A stretch of 64,000 nucleotides of DNA from JAXGPP01 sp964436865 (GTDB lineage: Bacteria > Planctomycetota > Planctomycetia > Pirellulales > Thermoguttaceae): contig CAYTFK010000004.1 in assembly GCA_964436865.1 (NCBI GenBank), forward strand, positions 1 to 64,000, read 5' to 3'. Within the stretch, counting starts at the first letter, position 1. Each line of letters starts with the position of its first letter. The notes under the pieces were generated by a model that saw nothing but the letters and a program-made list of their open reading frames with translations, was not told where the DNA came from and searched no databases. The position numbers and the translations under genes were made by a program. Shown here piece by piece: positions 51,161 through 60,172 of the stretch.

Positions 51161-53979
51161 TCGTTCTTCACCAGCGCGGCAGAGCCAGCGAATACGGGCA
51201 GCGGCAGGGTTGCGCCGTCGACCTCGTCCAACATCTCGCCAAAAGCGGCAGTCAAGCGTCGCCGATCGTATTGCCCCTCGGCCAATACCCGCGCGCGACG
51301 GCCCATCTCCTCCAACTCTACCCGGTGATCGGCAGCCCAACGCACCGCGTCGGCCAAGGCGTGCGGTTGCTCGGGCGCTACCACAAAGCCAACTCCCTCA
51401 GCAGCGACGTCGGCCAGTTCTGTGCCCTCGGGCGCAATTACCATTGCGGCGGTGCCCGAGGCCAGCACACCGTACAGTTTGCTCGGCATCAGGCAAGATG
51501 CTACCCGTTGGTCCAGCGGTACGAGATGCAGGTCGGCCGCGCTGAGACTCTCCGACAATCGTCCCTTCGACTGGTAAGGCAGGAAGCGGACGTTGTCCAA
51601 GCCAAGTTCCCGCGCCTGTCGCTCAAGGCGCGCCCTCGACGCGCCGTCGCCGACGAGCAAGAAGAGGATCTCCGCACGGTCTTTGAGCAGCCGCGCGGCC
51701 TCGATGATATCTTCCAGCCGTTGACACAGTCCGAGGTTGCCGGAATACATCACGACAAAGCGGCCGTCGAACCCGTGTTCCCGTCGGAATTCATTGCCGG
51801 TCTTTCTCGGATGGATGGCCGCCGTATCGACCCAGTTCGGCAGGCGCACGACCTTTTCCGGCGCCACGCCGATTTCCAGCACTCGTGACTGCATGTCGCG
51901 GCTCAGCACGACGACGCGGTCGGCGCGCCGATAGGCGGCGTACATGGCCCGCCGCAGGCAGCGGACGAGCATTCCCTCGTGCAGCTTGCCCAAAGCCAGC
52001 GCAATGTCGGGATAGAGATCCTGCAGGTAGACGACGAGTCTCGCCCCGTGGCGGCGCCTTAACAGCCAGCCCAGCAGGCACAGCAGCGGCGGATCGGTTT
52101 CTACCACGATTACATCCGGCCGTTCGGTTCGCCATGCCACTACAAGCGCCCCGGCCAGGTAGGTTGCCAGATTCACCGCGCGCCCGACGAGTGAACGTTT
52201 GTCCCAGCGCGTGTGCCGCACTCGGCGCACCGTTACGCCGTTGCGCAACTCGCGGCCACACCGCCGGTACTCCGCGCCGTCGGGATTCTGATTCGGCTGG
52301 CCGGCAATCACGGTCACGTCGTACGCGGCTGCCAGATCCTCCGCCAGTTCGGTGAGCAACTGCCCCGTGGCCTCGGCATCGGGCCAGTACGAGCGGTTGA
52401 GGAAACACACTCGCCGCCGTCTCCGCCCTTCACTACGCTCTCCCGCGGCTCCCAGTCCCGCGGCGCGCCGCGACGCGCGGCCGTTTCGCCCGTTGCGGGC
52501 GAGCGACAGCGTGCCGAGGGCAGAGTAGTCATCGGCCAACGAGCAAATTCTCTCCTCAAACGGTACCAGCATGTCCATCAGGAGATCGATGGCACTGCAC
52601 GATGACTCGCCGTTGCGTTCTCCCACGACGGTCAGCCGCGCGATGGGTTGGCCCGTGAGCAGCAGCGGTATGTCGACCTTCCAGCAGCGGTCGGCTCCGT
52701 CGGCCAGCGTCCGCTCCCAGGCCGCGCTGTAGCTCTCCTGAGCCAGCGGCAGATTGACGTCCAGCCGGATCCGTACGAGGTGCAAGCGGTCGGCCGATTC
52801 GGTGAGCGTTGTCCAAAGCAGGTCCCAGTCCCCCGAGCCTTGCAGCCGCACCGCCGTCTCCCGCACCGCCGCATCCCGCGTGACGAGCGGGTGAAGCAGC
52901 GAGATCCCGACGCTTTTCAGGCGGTCGAACAGCAGCACCATCTCGCCCCGGCCAAACACCCCGCTCACCGCCAGAATAACGACGATGGCCGGCCCGGTAA
53001 GCAAAGCCAGCAGGTCGCTCTTGAGCGATACGCTCAGCAGCGCCGCCACGCATGTCGCCGCGCAGCAGACGCCCACCCACGCCAACACTCGCTGGCTGCT
53101 TCCCAGGCTGCTGAGCAGCCGGTGGTGGAGATGGTCGCGGTCGGTCATGTAGATGCTTCGGCCGGTGAGCTTGCGGCGGATGATCGCAGCCACCGAGTCG
53201 AGCACCGGGATCGTCCATATCGCCAGGGGCGCCGCCAGCAGCACGGTCCCCGGTCCTTTGAGCGCCGCATCGATCGCCAGCGCGCCGACCACCAGTCCGA
53301 TCAGCATGCTGCCGGCGTCGCCCAGAAAGACCCGCGCCGGCGGGAAATTGAACTGAAGGAATCCTAACAGGCTGCCCCCGAGCACCAGAGCCACTACGGC
53401 CGCTGTGCCGTGCCCCGTTGCCGCCGCCATGGCGGCGATCGTCAGGCTCAGGATCACTCCCAGCATCGCTGCCAGACCGTCGATCCCGTCGAGCAGGTTG
53501 ATCGCATTCGTGGCGCCGACCAGCCAGAACAGCGTGAAAGGAACCGACAGCAGCCCCAACTCGATCCGCCAACCGAAGACCACGATCACTTGAATCACCG
53601 TCCCGGAGGCGATCAGGATCGATGCTGCGGCGATCTGGCCGATCAGCTTGTGGCGTCCCCGCAACCGGAAGCGGTCGTCGACGAGCCCAACCGCGACGAT
53701 CGTGCTCGCCGCGGCGAGCATCGGCAGCAACTCTGTTGCCTCACCCCGTAACCCGAAGTCCCAGGGGCTCGGCAGGAGCGTCAGAACTGCCAGCACCGCG
53801 CATGATGCCAGCAGTACGGCCAGCCCGCCGCCCAGGGGTGTAGCGTCACCGTGCAGCTTGCGGTGGCCGTCCGGTCGGTCGGTAAGGCCGATCCGCAGAG
53901 CGGCGGCGCGAACCGCCGCCGTCAGCACCATACTCGTCGCCGCAGCGGCGGCAACGATGATCACACTTGTGGAAATCAT
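51154..53979 (-). CDS. Fusion of WecA-like polyprenyl-P sugar-1-P transferase and GT4 glycosyltransferase
   Basis: A 941-residue protein. Residues 1-345 are a MraY/WecA-type membrane transferase with about ten helices: GLVDDRFRLRG (Asp101-Asp102), NAINLLDGIDGL (158-169), RVFLGDAGSM (216-225) and DRDHLHHRL (280-288), all key sites present. Residues about 345-480 form a soluble domain (WDLLWTTLTESADRLHLV, then beta-strands up to LLMDMLVPFEERI) that I cannot name. After a low-complexity Arg/Gly linker (490-523) comes a complete GT4 of the WbuB type: CFLNRSYWPDAEATGQLL, YLQDLYPDIALALGK, YSGNLGLCQRLEDI. So initiation and first extension of the lipid-linked glycan may be on one chain. Start at MISTSVIIV fits the family, though 54144 is possible. 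Confidence 0.9.
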   Translation of the reverse strand: MISTSVIIVAAAAATSMVLTAAVRAAALRIGLTDRPDGHRKLHGDATPLGGGLAVLLASCAVLAVLTLLPSPWDFGLRGEATELLPMLAAASTIVAVGLVDDRFRLRGRHKLIGQIAAASILIASGTVIQVIVVFGWRIELGLLSVPFTLFWLVGATNAINLLDGIDGLAAMLGVILSLTIAAMAAATGHGTAAVVALVLGGSLLGFLQFNFPPARVFLGDAGSMLIGLVVGALAIDAALKGPGTVLLAAPLAIWTIPVLDSVAAIIRRKLTGRSIYMTDRDHLHHRLLSSLGSSQRVLAWVGVCCAATCVAALLSVSLKSDLLALLTGPAIVVILAVSGVFGRGEMVLLFDRLKSVGISLLHPLVTRDAAVRETAVRLQGSGDWDLLWTTLTESADRLHLVRIRLDVNLPLAQESYSAAWERTLADGADRCWKVDIPLLLTGQPIARLTVVGERNGESSCSAIDLLMDMLVPFEERICSLADDYSALGTLSLARNGRNGRASRRAAGLGAAGERSEGRRRRRVCFLNRSYWPDAEATGQLLTELAEDLAAAYDVTVIAGQPNQNPDGAEYRRCGRELRNGVTVRRVRHTRWDKRSLVGRAVNLATYLAGALVVAWRTERPDVIVVETDPPLLCLLGWLLRRRHGARLVVYLQDLYPDIALALGKLHEGMLVRCLRRAMYAAYRRADRVVVLSRDMQSRVLEIGVAPEKVVRLPNWVDTAAIHPRKTGNEFRREHGFDGRFVVMYSGNLGLCQRLEDIIEAARLLKDRAEILFLLVGDGASRARLERQARELGLDNVRFLPYQSKGRLSESLSAADLHLVPLDQRVASCLMPSKLYGVLASGTAAMVIAPEGTELADVAAEGVGFVVAPEQPHALADAVRWAADHRVELEEMGRRARVLAEGQYDRRRLTAAFGEMLDEVDGATLPLPVFAGSAALVKNEC

Positions 53980-54103
53980 CGGAAACTTGCGATCGTGCTC
54001 AGAACCAGTGCTGCGGCCGTGATTGCAGTGCCATCCCCATCCTTCGCGCTTCCGAAGACGAGGCTTGTCGCGACGGTCGCCCGATGCGGGAGGCGTGCCT
54101 TCC

Positions 54104-56434
54104 TTAGCGCCGAGGTTGACCGGCGCGCTCTCCACGCGGCCCATTGTGGGCAGCGTCGGCCATCAATTCCTCGCGCGGAGCAGCCGCCCGGAATTCGACC
54201 TCCTGCCCGTCGCTGCCGTAGGATTGGCTGTAACCGTAGCCGTAACGCGAACCCGCGCCATAGCGGTACTGGCCGTGGCGGAAATGGGTCCGCTGGCCGC
54301 CATACGGCTTGCCGCTGCCGACACCGTTGACGACCACTCCCAGCATCTCGGCGTCCAGTCCAGCCAGAATCTCCGTAGCCTGGATCGCCGCGTCGCGCGC
54401 TCCCTTAGTCAATCGCATGACCAGGATCACTGTATCCGCATGCGAGGCCACAATCGCCGGGTCGCTCACCGGCAACAGCGGCGGCGTGTCGATAATCACA
54501 AAGTCGTACTGCTCGCGCAACACGTCAAGCAACTCAGTAAACTCCGCCGAGCTCAACAGCTCAGCCGGGTTGGCCGGCAACGGCCCGCAGGGCAGCGCCC
54601 ACAGCCCAACGACGGGCGTCTCACGCACACTGTCGCACAATTCCGATTGGCCGCTGAGCACCGTGGCCAGGCCGGCCGAATCGTCCAGCCCGAAGATCTT
54701 GGTGACCTTGGGGCGGCGGAAATCAGCGTCGACCAGCAGCACTCTCTTGCCCGACTGGGCCACCGAGATCGCCAGGTTGGCGGCCAGGGTGGTCTTCCCT
54801 TCGCCCGCATGCGCGCTGGTCACCTGCACGATCCGGTAATCCGACCGGCGAGCGCTGTACAACAGTGAAGTCCGCAGGCCGCGATACGCCTCTGCCGTCG
54901 GGCTTTCGGGTTGCAGGAATGTCGTGAGCACCGGGGCGACTCGCGACCGCACCGGATCGCGCCGCTGTACGGCAAGCTGCCGCCGGGTCGGCACGATGGT
55001 CGGGATGTGGCCCAGCACGGGAAGGCCGAGCTGCCGTCGTATTTCCTCCGGGCTGCGGAAACGGCGATCCGCCCGATCCACCAGAAACGCCAGCATGAAT
55101 CCGGCCAGCATGCCCAGGATGCCGCCGATGAGCAGGTTGTTCGCCAGGTTTGGCTGCACTTGCCAAGCCAAAGTCGGCGGTGAGATCACCTGCAGCGACA
55201 CGCCGCCATAGTCCTTGTCGTTGACCAGGCTGATCTCGTCCAGACGTTTGACGACGGCGTCGAACATGACTTGAAGGCGGCTGATTTCATCGCGATAATC
55301 CCGGTCGGCGTCCTGGAAATCGGCCATCGTCTTGGCCGCCTCGCGTTCCTTGACGAAGAGTGAGTCCAGCTCGCGAAGCTTCTCTTCGCCCACCTTGAGT
55401 TCCTGTTGCAGCGACTCGAGGTAGACTGCCAGCAGGTCTTTCTTCTCCTCGCTCGTCGCCCCGGCGCCCAGGTGCTCGCGGATCAAGTCCATCTTCTTCC
55501 GTACCGCCTTGACCTTGGGATGGTCGGGGCCGTAGTCCTCCAGCAGCATCTGCTCTTCCATCACTGTCGAGAAGATAGCCTCCTCCAATCCACTGCGCGG
55601 GCTGACCGTCTGGTCGCCTTTCGACTCCATGGCGGCCGTGGCCAGCAACAGCAGCGACTCGCGGCTGCCGTCCTTCATCGCCGCTTCGATCGCCCCGATC
55701 CTCGCCTTGGCCTGCGCGTTCTCGACCAGCACTTCGCCGCGGGCCGCCTCGATCTCGTGCAGCCGCGATTCGTGGAGGTTTCTGCCCTGCTCGCCGCTCC
55801 ACAGAAGCGGCGTCTCCTGGCGAAACTTGCGGTAAGCCGCGCGCTTCTCGGTGAGCTGCTTGTGCAACTCGTCATTGGCTCGCGTAATCAGTTGCACCGT
55901 ATCGGTGCTGAGATTGCGGTGCTCCTGGCTGAGGAATTCCTCATAGGTCTTGATCACCGCATCCAGGATTCTCCGGCAATCCTCGGCGTCGAGCCCCACG
56001 TAGCTCAACGATATGACGTTCGACGTGTCTCCCGGTTTGCTGGCCCGATCGACGGTCAGCCCGCCCCGCACCACCGCCACCGGATCACCTTTGCCGTACA
56101 GCGACTTGAGCGATCCGAGCTTGTGCTTCTCCACCGCCGGCTGCAGAATCTTCGGGCTTCGCAACAGCAGCAGATGATTGCCCAGCGTGTCCTGCCGATA
56201 CGTGTCGGGAGATTCCACGCCCTCCAGCGGCAGATCGGCGCCTTTGCCCATCAGCAGGATCTGGGCGTCCGATTGATACACCGGCGGCGACTTCAGGTAG
56301 TAGAAATAGGCCGCGCCGGTGGCCATCGCCGCCACGCATACCACGATCCATTTGCGGCGCCACACGGCCCACAGGACGCTTCCGCCGCCCTCATCGGAAG
56401 AATCCGCGTCGTTCCATTGCTGATGGTGTGCCAT
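54104..56434 (-). CDS. wzc: Wzc-type polysaccharide co-polymerase / tyrosine autokinase
   Basis: A 776-residue inner-membrane protein. TM1 near residues 25-45, a periplasmic coiled-coil domain of about 380 residues (Wzz-like), TM2 near 430-450 (NLLIGGILGMLAGFMLAFLV), then a cytoplasmic BY-kinase: Walker A SAHAGEGKTTLAAN near 540, Walker A' VLLVDADFRRP near 570 and Walker B FVIIDTPPLLPVSDP near 640. The tail contains a tyrosine cluster (QYRYGAGSRYGYGYSQSYG, about 720-738), the expected autophosphorylation site. It controls chain length and export together with the Wza lipoprotein. The ATG at MAHHQQWND has AAGGTGG upstream; the longer frame starts with TTG. Confidence 0.94.
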   Translation of the reverse strand: MAHHQQWNDADSSDEGGGSVLWAVWRRKWIVVCVAAMATGAAYFYYLKSPPVYQSDAQILLMGKGADLPLEGVESPDTYRQDTLGNHLLLLRSPKILQPAVEKHKLGSLKSLYGKGDPVAVVRGGLTVDRASKPGDTSNVISLSYVGLDAEDCRRILDAVIKTYEEFLSQEHRNLSTDTVQLITRANDELHKQLTEKRAAYRKFRQETPLLWSGEQGRNLHESRLHEIEAARGEVLVENAQAKARIGAIEAAMKDGSRESLLLLATAAMESKGDQTVSPRSGLEEAIFSTVMEEQMLLEDYGPDHPKVKAVRKKMDLIREHLGAGATSEEKKDLLAVYLESLQQELKVGEEKLRELDSLFVKEREAAKTMADFQDADRDYRDEISRLQVMFDAVVKRLDEISLVNDKDYGGVSLQVISPPTLAWQVQPNLANNLLIGGILGMLAGFMLAFLVDRADRRFRSPEEIRRQLGLPVLGHIPTIVPTRRQLAVQRRDPVRSRVAPVLTTFLQPESPTAEAYRGLRTSLLYSARRSDYRIVQVTSAHAGEGKTTLAANLAISVAQSGKRVLLVDADFRRPKVTKIFGLDDSAGLATVLSGQSELCDSVRETPVVGLWALPCGPLPANPAELLSSAEFTELLDVLREQYDFVIIDTPPLLPVSDPAIVASHADTVILVMRLTKGARDAAIQATEILAGLDAEMLGVVVNGVGSGKPYGGQRTHFRHGQYRYGAGSRYGYGYSQSYGSDGQEVEFRAAAPREELMADAAHNGPRGERAGQPRR

Positions 56435-56470
56435 AGACGCCACCTTTGCCTTCAAGACCAGGAAAAACGT

Positions 56471-59125
56471 TTAATCGCCGCTATCGTCCGAGGCCACTCG
56501 CGCCCGCCGGATCTCCTCAAGGAGTTCGTGGCAGGCCTGATTCCCCGGTTCCAGAAACGCGCCCAAGCGCGCCTGCTCGAATGCTTCATCAAGTCGCGAT
56601 TGCCGCTTCAGGGCAACCGCGAACGAGTACCTCCAGGCGGCGTCGCGCGGACGGAGCCCGACCGCCGCTCGGTAGTCGTCGTTCGACTCGGAATACCGCC
56701 CCTGAAGCTCCCTCGCCTCCGCCCGCAGCAACAGCCGCTCGTCCTCAGCCAGGTCTGACTGGTTCACCAGCCGCTCCGCATAGGCGCCGTACGCACGCCG
56801 GATTGCCTCGTGCTCCTGCTCCGGGTAGCAGTCCCGAGCCAGTCGCACGACCAGCGCCGGCGATTCCGGCACGACATTCATCAGCACGGCTTCCGGTGCC
56901 AACTGGGTCTGGGCCAAGGCAATGATCCGCCGGCCAAAGCGGCCGTCGACCTCCAGGCTCTCACGCCACACGGCCCATGCCGCCTCCAGCCTTCCCGCCC
57001 GATAGTGCGCCAGTCCCGCTTCGAACAACCGCCGCGCGTCGCTTGGCGACGTCCGCCGCAACCGCTCCGCATGGATTCCGTCGCTGGCCGGATCGGCGAC
57101 CAGGCCGCCCAGTCGCGCCAGTTCGAGGTGCACATCGGGCAGCAGCGGGCAGGCACGTCGGGCGAACACAAGGTGCGCCAGGGCCCTCTGCAAGTAATCC
57201 CGCACGCGCCCGTCGCTTTGCACCTGGACTCGCTGGGACGGTGTCATGAGATGCAACTGGCGATGCATCACGCCGGGCGAAGTTGCCTCCCAGACTACAT
57301 TCGCGCTGACCGAGGCTGATGTGAGCCGTCGGAGTTCGGCGAATCGCTCCAGCCGATAAAGGCGGATCCAGAGTCGCGCCGCCCGCTCATGCGACTCGGC
57401 GTCGTCTGTACGCTGCTGGACCGCGGCCAACGTGGTTCGTAACGCGCGGCGAACGGCCTGGTCATCCCATTCGGCGAGCGCCGCCGAGTCGTTCTGCGCC
57501 GCTCTTGCCGCCACCGCGCCTCTCGCTTCAAAGCCGCCCCATACCACCAGCGTCAGCACTGCGGCCAACGTTAGCGGTCCCCACCGCGTGCCCGCCACAG
57601 CGGTCCGCTCGTTGGCTTTGTCCCCGCTCCCGGCGGCCACCGCCCCGCTCAGCGTGGCAAACAACAGCATGTTGGCCGGCAGGTACAAGCCGAAATCAAA
57701 CCCCCCATGGATTGCCTGGACCGTAACAGCGAACAGACCCGCCAGGCCAAACGCGAACGCGGCCGATTCGGCCCGTCGAATGAGCTGTAATGCCCCGCGC
57801 GCAACAAGTACCAGCGTCAGGAGCATCAGTCCCAGTCCTACTGCGCCGGCATCCAGCAGAGCTTCGAGATACTGGTTCTCCGCATGGTAGAACCACACCC
57901 CCTTGGGCTGCTGCTCGTAGAGCGGATAGACGTAACGATATGTTCCCAGGCCGCTTCCCAAGAGCCAGAAGTCGGGCACTGCGGCCAGGCTTTCTTGCCA
58001 ATGGGCAATCCGCCCGTCATTGACGATTTGCCGGTCGAACAGGCTGGCGAAGCGCGTCTGGACGGCGCTCGTCAGCCCAATCCATCCCACGAGCATTGCG
58101 CCGGCGATCAAGGCTGCTGCAATGGGCAGCAGGAATCCCGCGCGTCGACCGGCCAGCCATGCGGTTGCGGCCAGCGTGATTGTGCCGCCGGCAACCGCGA
58201 GCCACGCGCCCCGCGACATCGCGCACAGGATCCCGGCGATCATCGCACCGGCCAGCCCCAGCGCCGCCAGCAAGGGAGCGTCGATGCGCGCCACAATGCT
58301 GTCCAGCCGCCACTTCGTCCGCCGCGATGGCCAAGTCGCTCCGCCATACTCGTATTCCGCCGTGGAACCCCGCAGCGCGAGCCAGACAACCAGTGCGATT
58401 GCGCCTGCCAGACAAGTGGCTACAAAGCCTGCGCCGCTGTTGCGGTTCACAAACGGCCCGAACGGGTTGCCGCCGTGCGTCATCGGCACCCGCCAATAGA
58501 GCAAACCGTTCCAGGTCAATTGCTGCGCCAGCCCGAAGCATGCCAGCGCCGCACCGTTGACGGCCAGTGCGCCGCAAAGCCACATCCGCGACTGTGATCC
58601 GCGAAACAAGACCGCGCCGACCAGGAACGAGCCGCTGGCCATGGCCAGCAATGCCAGGTCGTGTCGCGTCGATGCCGGGTAGAGGCTGATCGGCGACCGC
58701 GTTGACGCTGGCGGTATGAGCAGCGACTCTGCCATCATCCGCTCGCCAGCCGCTGTTTCATCCGCCAGCAGGGCCCTCCACCGCGCTGCGCCGGGCGCCA
58801 CTCGCGACAACGCCGGGGCTTCCAGCGGAATCAACTGCGCGGCTCCCAAAGCCAATCCGGCCAGCAATGGCGCGGCCGCCACCGGCAGCTTCCATTGGTC
58901 CGGAAGCGAACCGCCGCCGCACACCAGGCAGCAGGCCATCGCGAAGGCCACGCCGGCAAACAGCCACACCTGCACCGCGGGCTGCACGCCGCCATAGAAC
59001 CAGGCTGGCAACGTGACCAGCAGGATTGCCGCGGTCCGACCGGCCATTCCGGCCAGCCAGGCGCACGAAAACCCGTCGCCCGGGCGCGGCCAGCGCGCAC
59101 CGGGCTCCGTCCAACGAGCCATCAT
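56471..59125 (-). CDS. O-antigen ligase/polymerase (Wzy_C) with C-terminal TPR region
   Basis: An 884-residue membrane protein. The N-terminal about 550 residues hold 12 or so helices and the Wzy_C signature: GRIAHWQESLAAVPDFWLLG, GLGTYRYVYPLYE and HAENQYLEALLDAGAVG around residues 375-440. The C-terminal 320 residues are helical and TPR-like (GLAHYRAGRLEAAWAVWRES, LQGRYSESNDDYRAAVGL and DEAFEQARLGAFLEPGN), probably periplasmic. This family contains both glycan ligases and polymerases. The first Met of an adjacent pair is used as start; no strong ribosome-binding site was seen and the frame is open further upstream. First gene of the tightly packed 36-kb operon, 36 bases before wzc. Confidence 0.9.
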   Translation of the reverse strand: MMARWTEPGARWPRPGDGFSCAWLAGMAGRTAAILLVTLPAWFYGGVQPAVQVWLFAGVAFAMACCLVCGGGSLPDQWKLPVAAAPLLAGLALGAAQLIPLEAPALSRVAPGAARWRALLADETAAGERMMAESLLIPPASTRSPISLYPASTRHDLALLAMASGSFLVGAVLFRGSQSRMWLCGALAVNGAALACFGLAQQLTWNGLLYWRVPMTHGGNPFGPFVNRNSGAGFVATCLAGAIALVVWLALRGSTAEYEYGGATWPSRRTKWRLDSIVARIDAPLLAALGLAGAMIAGILCAMSRGAWLAVAGGTITLAATAWLAGRRAGFLLPIAAALIAGAMLVGWIGLTSAVQTRFASLFDRQIVNDGRIAHWQESLAAVPDFWLLGSGLGTYRYVYPLYEQQPKGVWFYHAENQYLEALLDAGAVGLGLMLLTLVLVARGALQLIRRAESAAFAFGLAGLFAVTVQAIHGGFDFGLYLPANMLLFATLSGAVAAGSGDKANERTAVAGTRWGPLTLAAVLTLVVWGGFEARGAVAARAAQNDSAALAEWDDQAVRRALRTTLAAVQQRTDDAESHERAARLWIRLYRLERFAELRRLTSASVSANVVWEATSPGVMHRQLHLMTPSQRVQVQSDGRVRDYLQRALAHLVFARRACPLLPDVHLELARLGGLVADPASDGIHAERLRRTSPSDARRLFEAGLAHYRAGRLEAAWAVWRESLEVDGRFGRRIIALAQTQLAPEAVLMNVVPESPALVVRLARDCYPEQEHEAIRRAYGAYAERLVNQSDLAEDERLLLRAEARELQGRYSESNDDYRAAVGLRPRDAAWRYSFAVALKRQSRLDEAFEQARLGAFLEPGNQACHELLEEIRRARVASDDSGD

Positions 59126-59326
59126 AAGACGAGTTGGCCTGGCTGCGGGGAGATGCACAATCGATGACGGGGAGTAGCGTGGTAAGAAACGGCCACGATA
59201 CTTTGGCGGCGTCGCGAGTGGATGGCGACCGTGTGCGGGCGAAACGAAGCCGCGCATCCGGTCGAGAACCTCACGGTTCTTCCAGTCCGCCACGAAGCCA
59301 ATGCGGCGAGACGTTCAATGCGAACG

Positions 59327-60118
59327 TCAGTCCTTCTGGCCTTTGTGCCCGTCTTTCACGTCGAACGGCGTCGCAGGCGGTGGTGGTGGCTCGTCGTCGC
59401 CGCCCGCCAGACCGGCAAGGCCGCCCAACCCGCCCAACCCGGCCATCCCCAGCCCTGCTCCGCCGCCTCCGCCGGCCCCACACACTGGGCACGGCACCGC
59501 GGGCAGCGCGGCCATCGGCGGCGCGGCATGGCAGAGGACCTGGCACAACAGGGCGGCGTCGACCATGGGAATGAGGTCAATCTCGATGATCCTGACTTCG
59601 GCCTCGCTCAAGGCCGGCGAATAGGGCAGCACTGCCACCCTGGCGACTCCCAGCCCCTCTTCGTCGAAGGCGATCACCGAGTAGACGCCTGGCCGCAATC
59701 CGACGCCCTGGAAATGGCCGCGCTCGTCGCTGTGGGTGGCAAACAATACCTGTCCGGCTTGGACGAAATTCACTGCCACGCTGACAGGAATCCGGATGCC
59801 GCTGGCATCCAGCGTGTAGACCGTCCCAGGCGCATTGCCGTCGGCCCGAAGATGGACGGCATTGGTCGTACGAGGCGTCCCGCTCTCCAGGTTGTCGGGA
59901 ATGGGTGTCAAGGCAGGCTGGGCGTCGACCGGCAGCGCCGGCTGCACGGTTGGAGGCAACGCAGCATCGGTTGGCGCCGGTGCCAGAGATTCCCCCGCCG
60001 TCGGTGCTGCAGGCAGCGGCACGACTTCTTGTGCGCTCAACACGGCCGTCCACGCAGCAATCGCTGCCGCCGCGACGACGGGCCATGCGTATCGGGCCTT
60101 CAGGGCAACCACTCTCAT
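59327..60118 (-). CDS. Secreted protein with carboxypeptidase-regulatory-like domain and Gly-rich tail
   Basis: A 263-residue exported protein. The ATG at MRVVALKARYAW follows GGGAG; the signal peptide ends near LSAQEVV. A Pro/Ala-rich linker follows (about 35-80), then a beta-sandwich (about 88-170): VHLRADGNAPGTVYTLDASG, ATHSDERGHFQGVGLRPGVYSVIAFDEEG, resembling CarboxypepD_reg/CNA-B-like domains. The C-terminal region has CQVLCHAAPP and CPVCGAG cysteines, a strongly hydrophobic glycine run (GLGGLAGLAGG) and a DDEPPPPPAT end. Such glycine-rich C-termini recur in planctomycete secreted proteins of unknown function. It lies between the response regulator and the polysaccharide operon, so a role in the matrix or its anchoring is plausible but not shown. 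Confidence 0.78.
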   Translation of the reverse strand: MRVVALKARYAWPVVAAAAIAAWTAVLSAQEVVPLPAAPTAGESLAPAPTDAALPPTVQPALPVDAQPALTPIPDNLESGTPRTTNAVHLRADGNAPGTVYTLDASGIRIPVSVAVNFVQAGQVLFATHSDERGHFQGVGLRPGVYSVIAFDEEGLGVARVAVLPYSPALSEAEVRIIEIDLIPMVDAALLCQVLCHAAPPMAALPAVPCPVCGAGGGGGAGLGMAGLGGLGGLAGLAGGDDEPPPPPATPFDVKDGHKGQKD

Positions 60119-60172
60119 GCTACTCTCCCAAATCAAAGGTAGTAAAAACACTGTTGCGGGGACGAGCTACCG

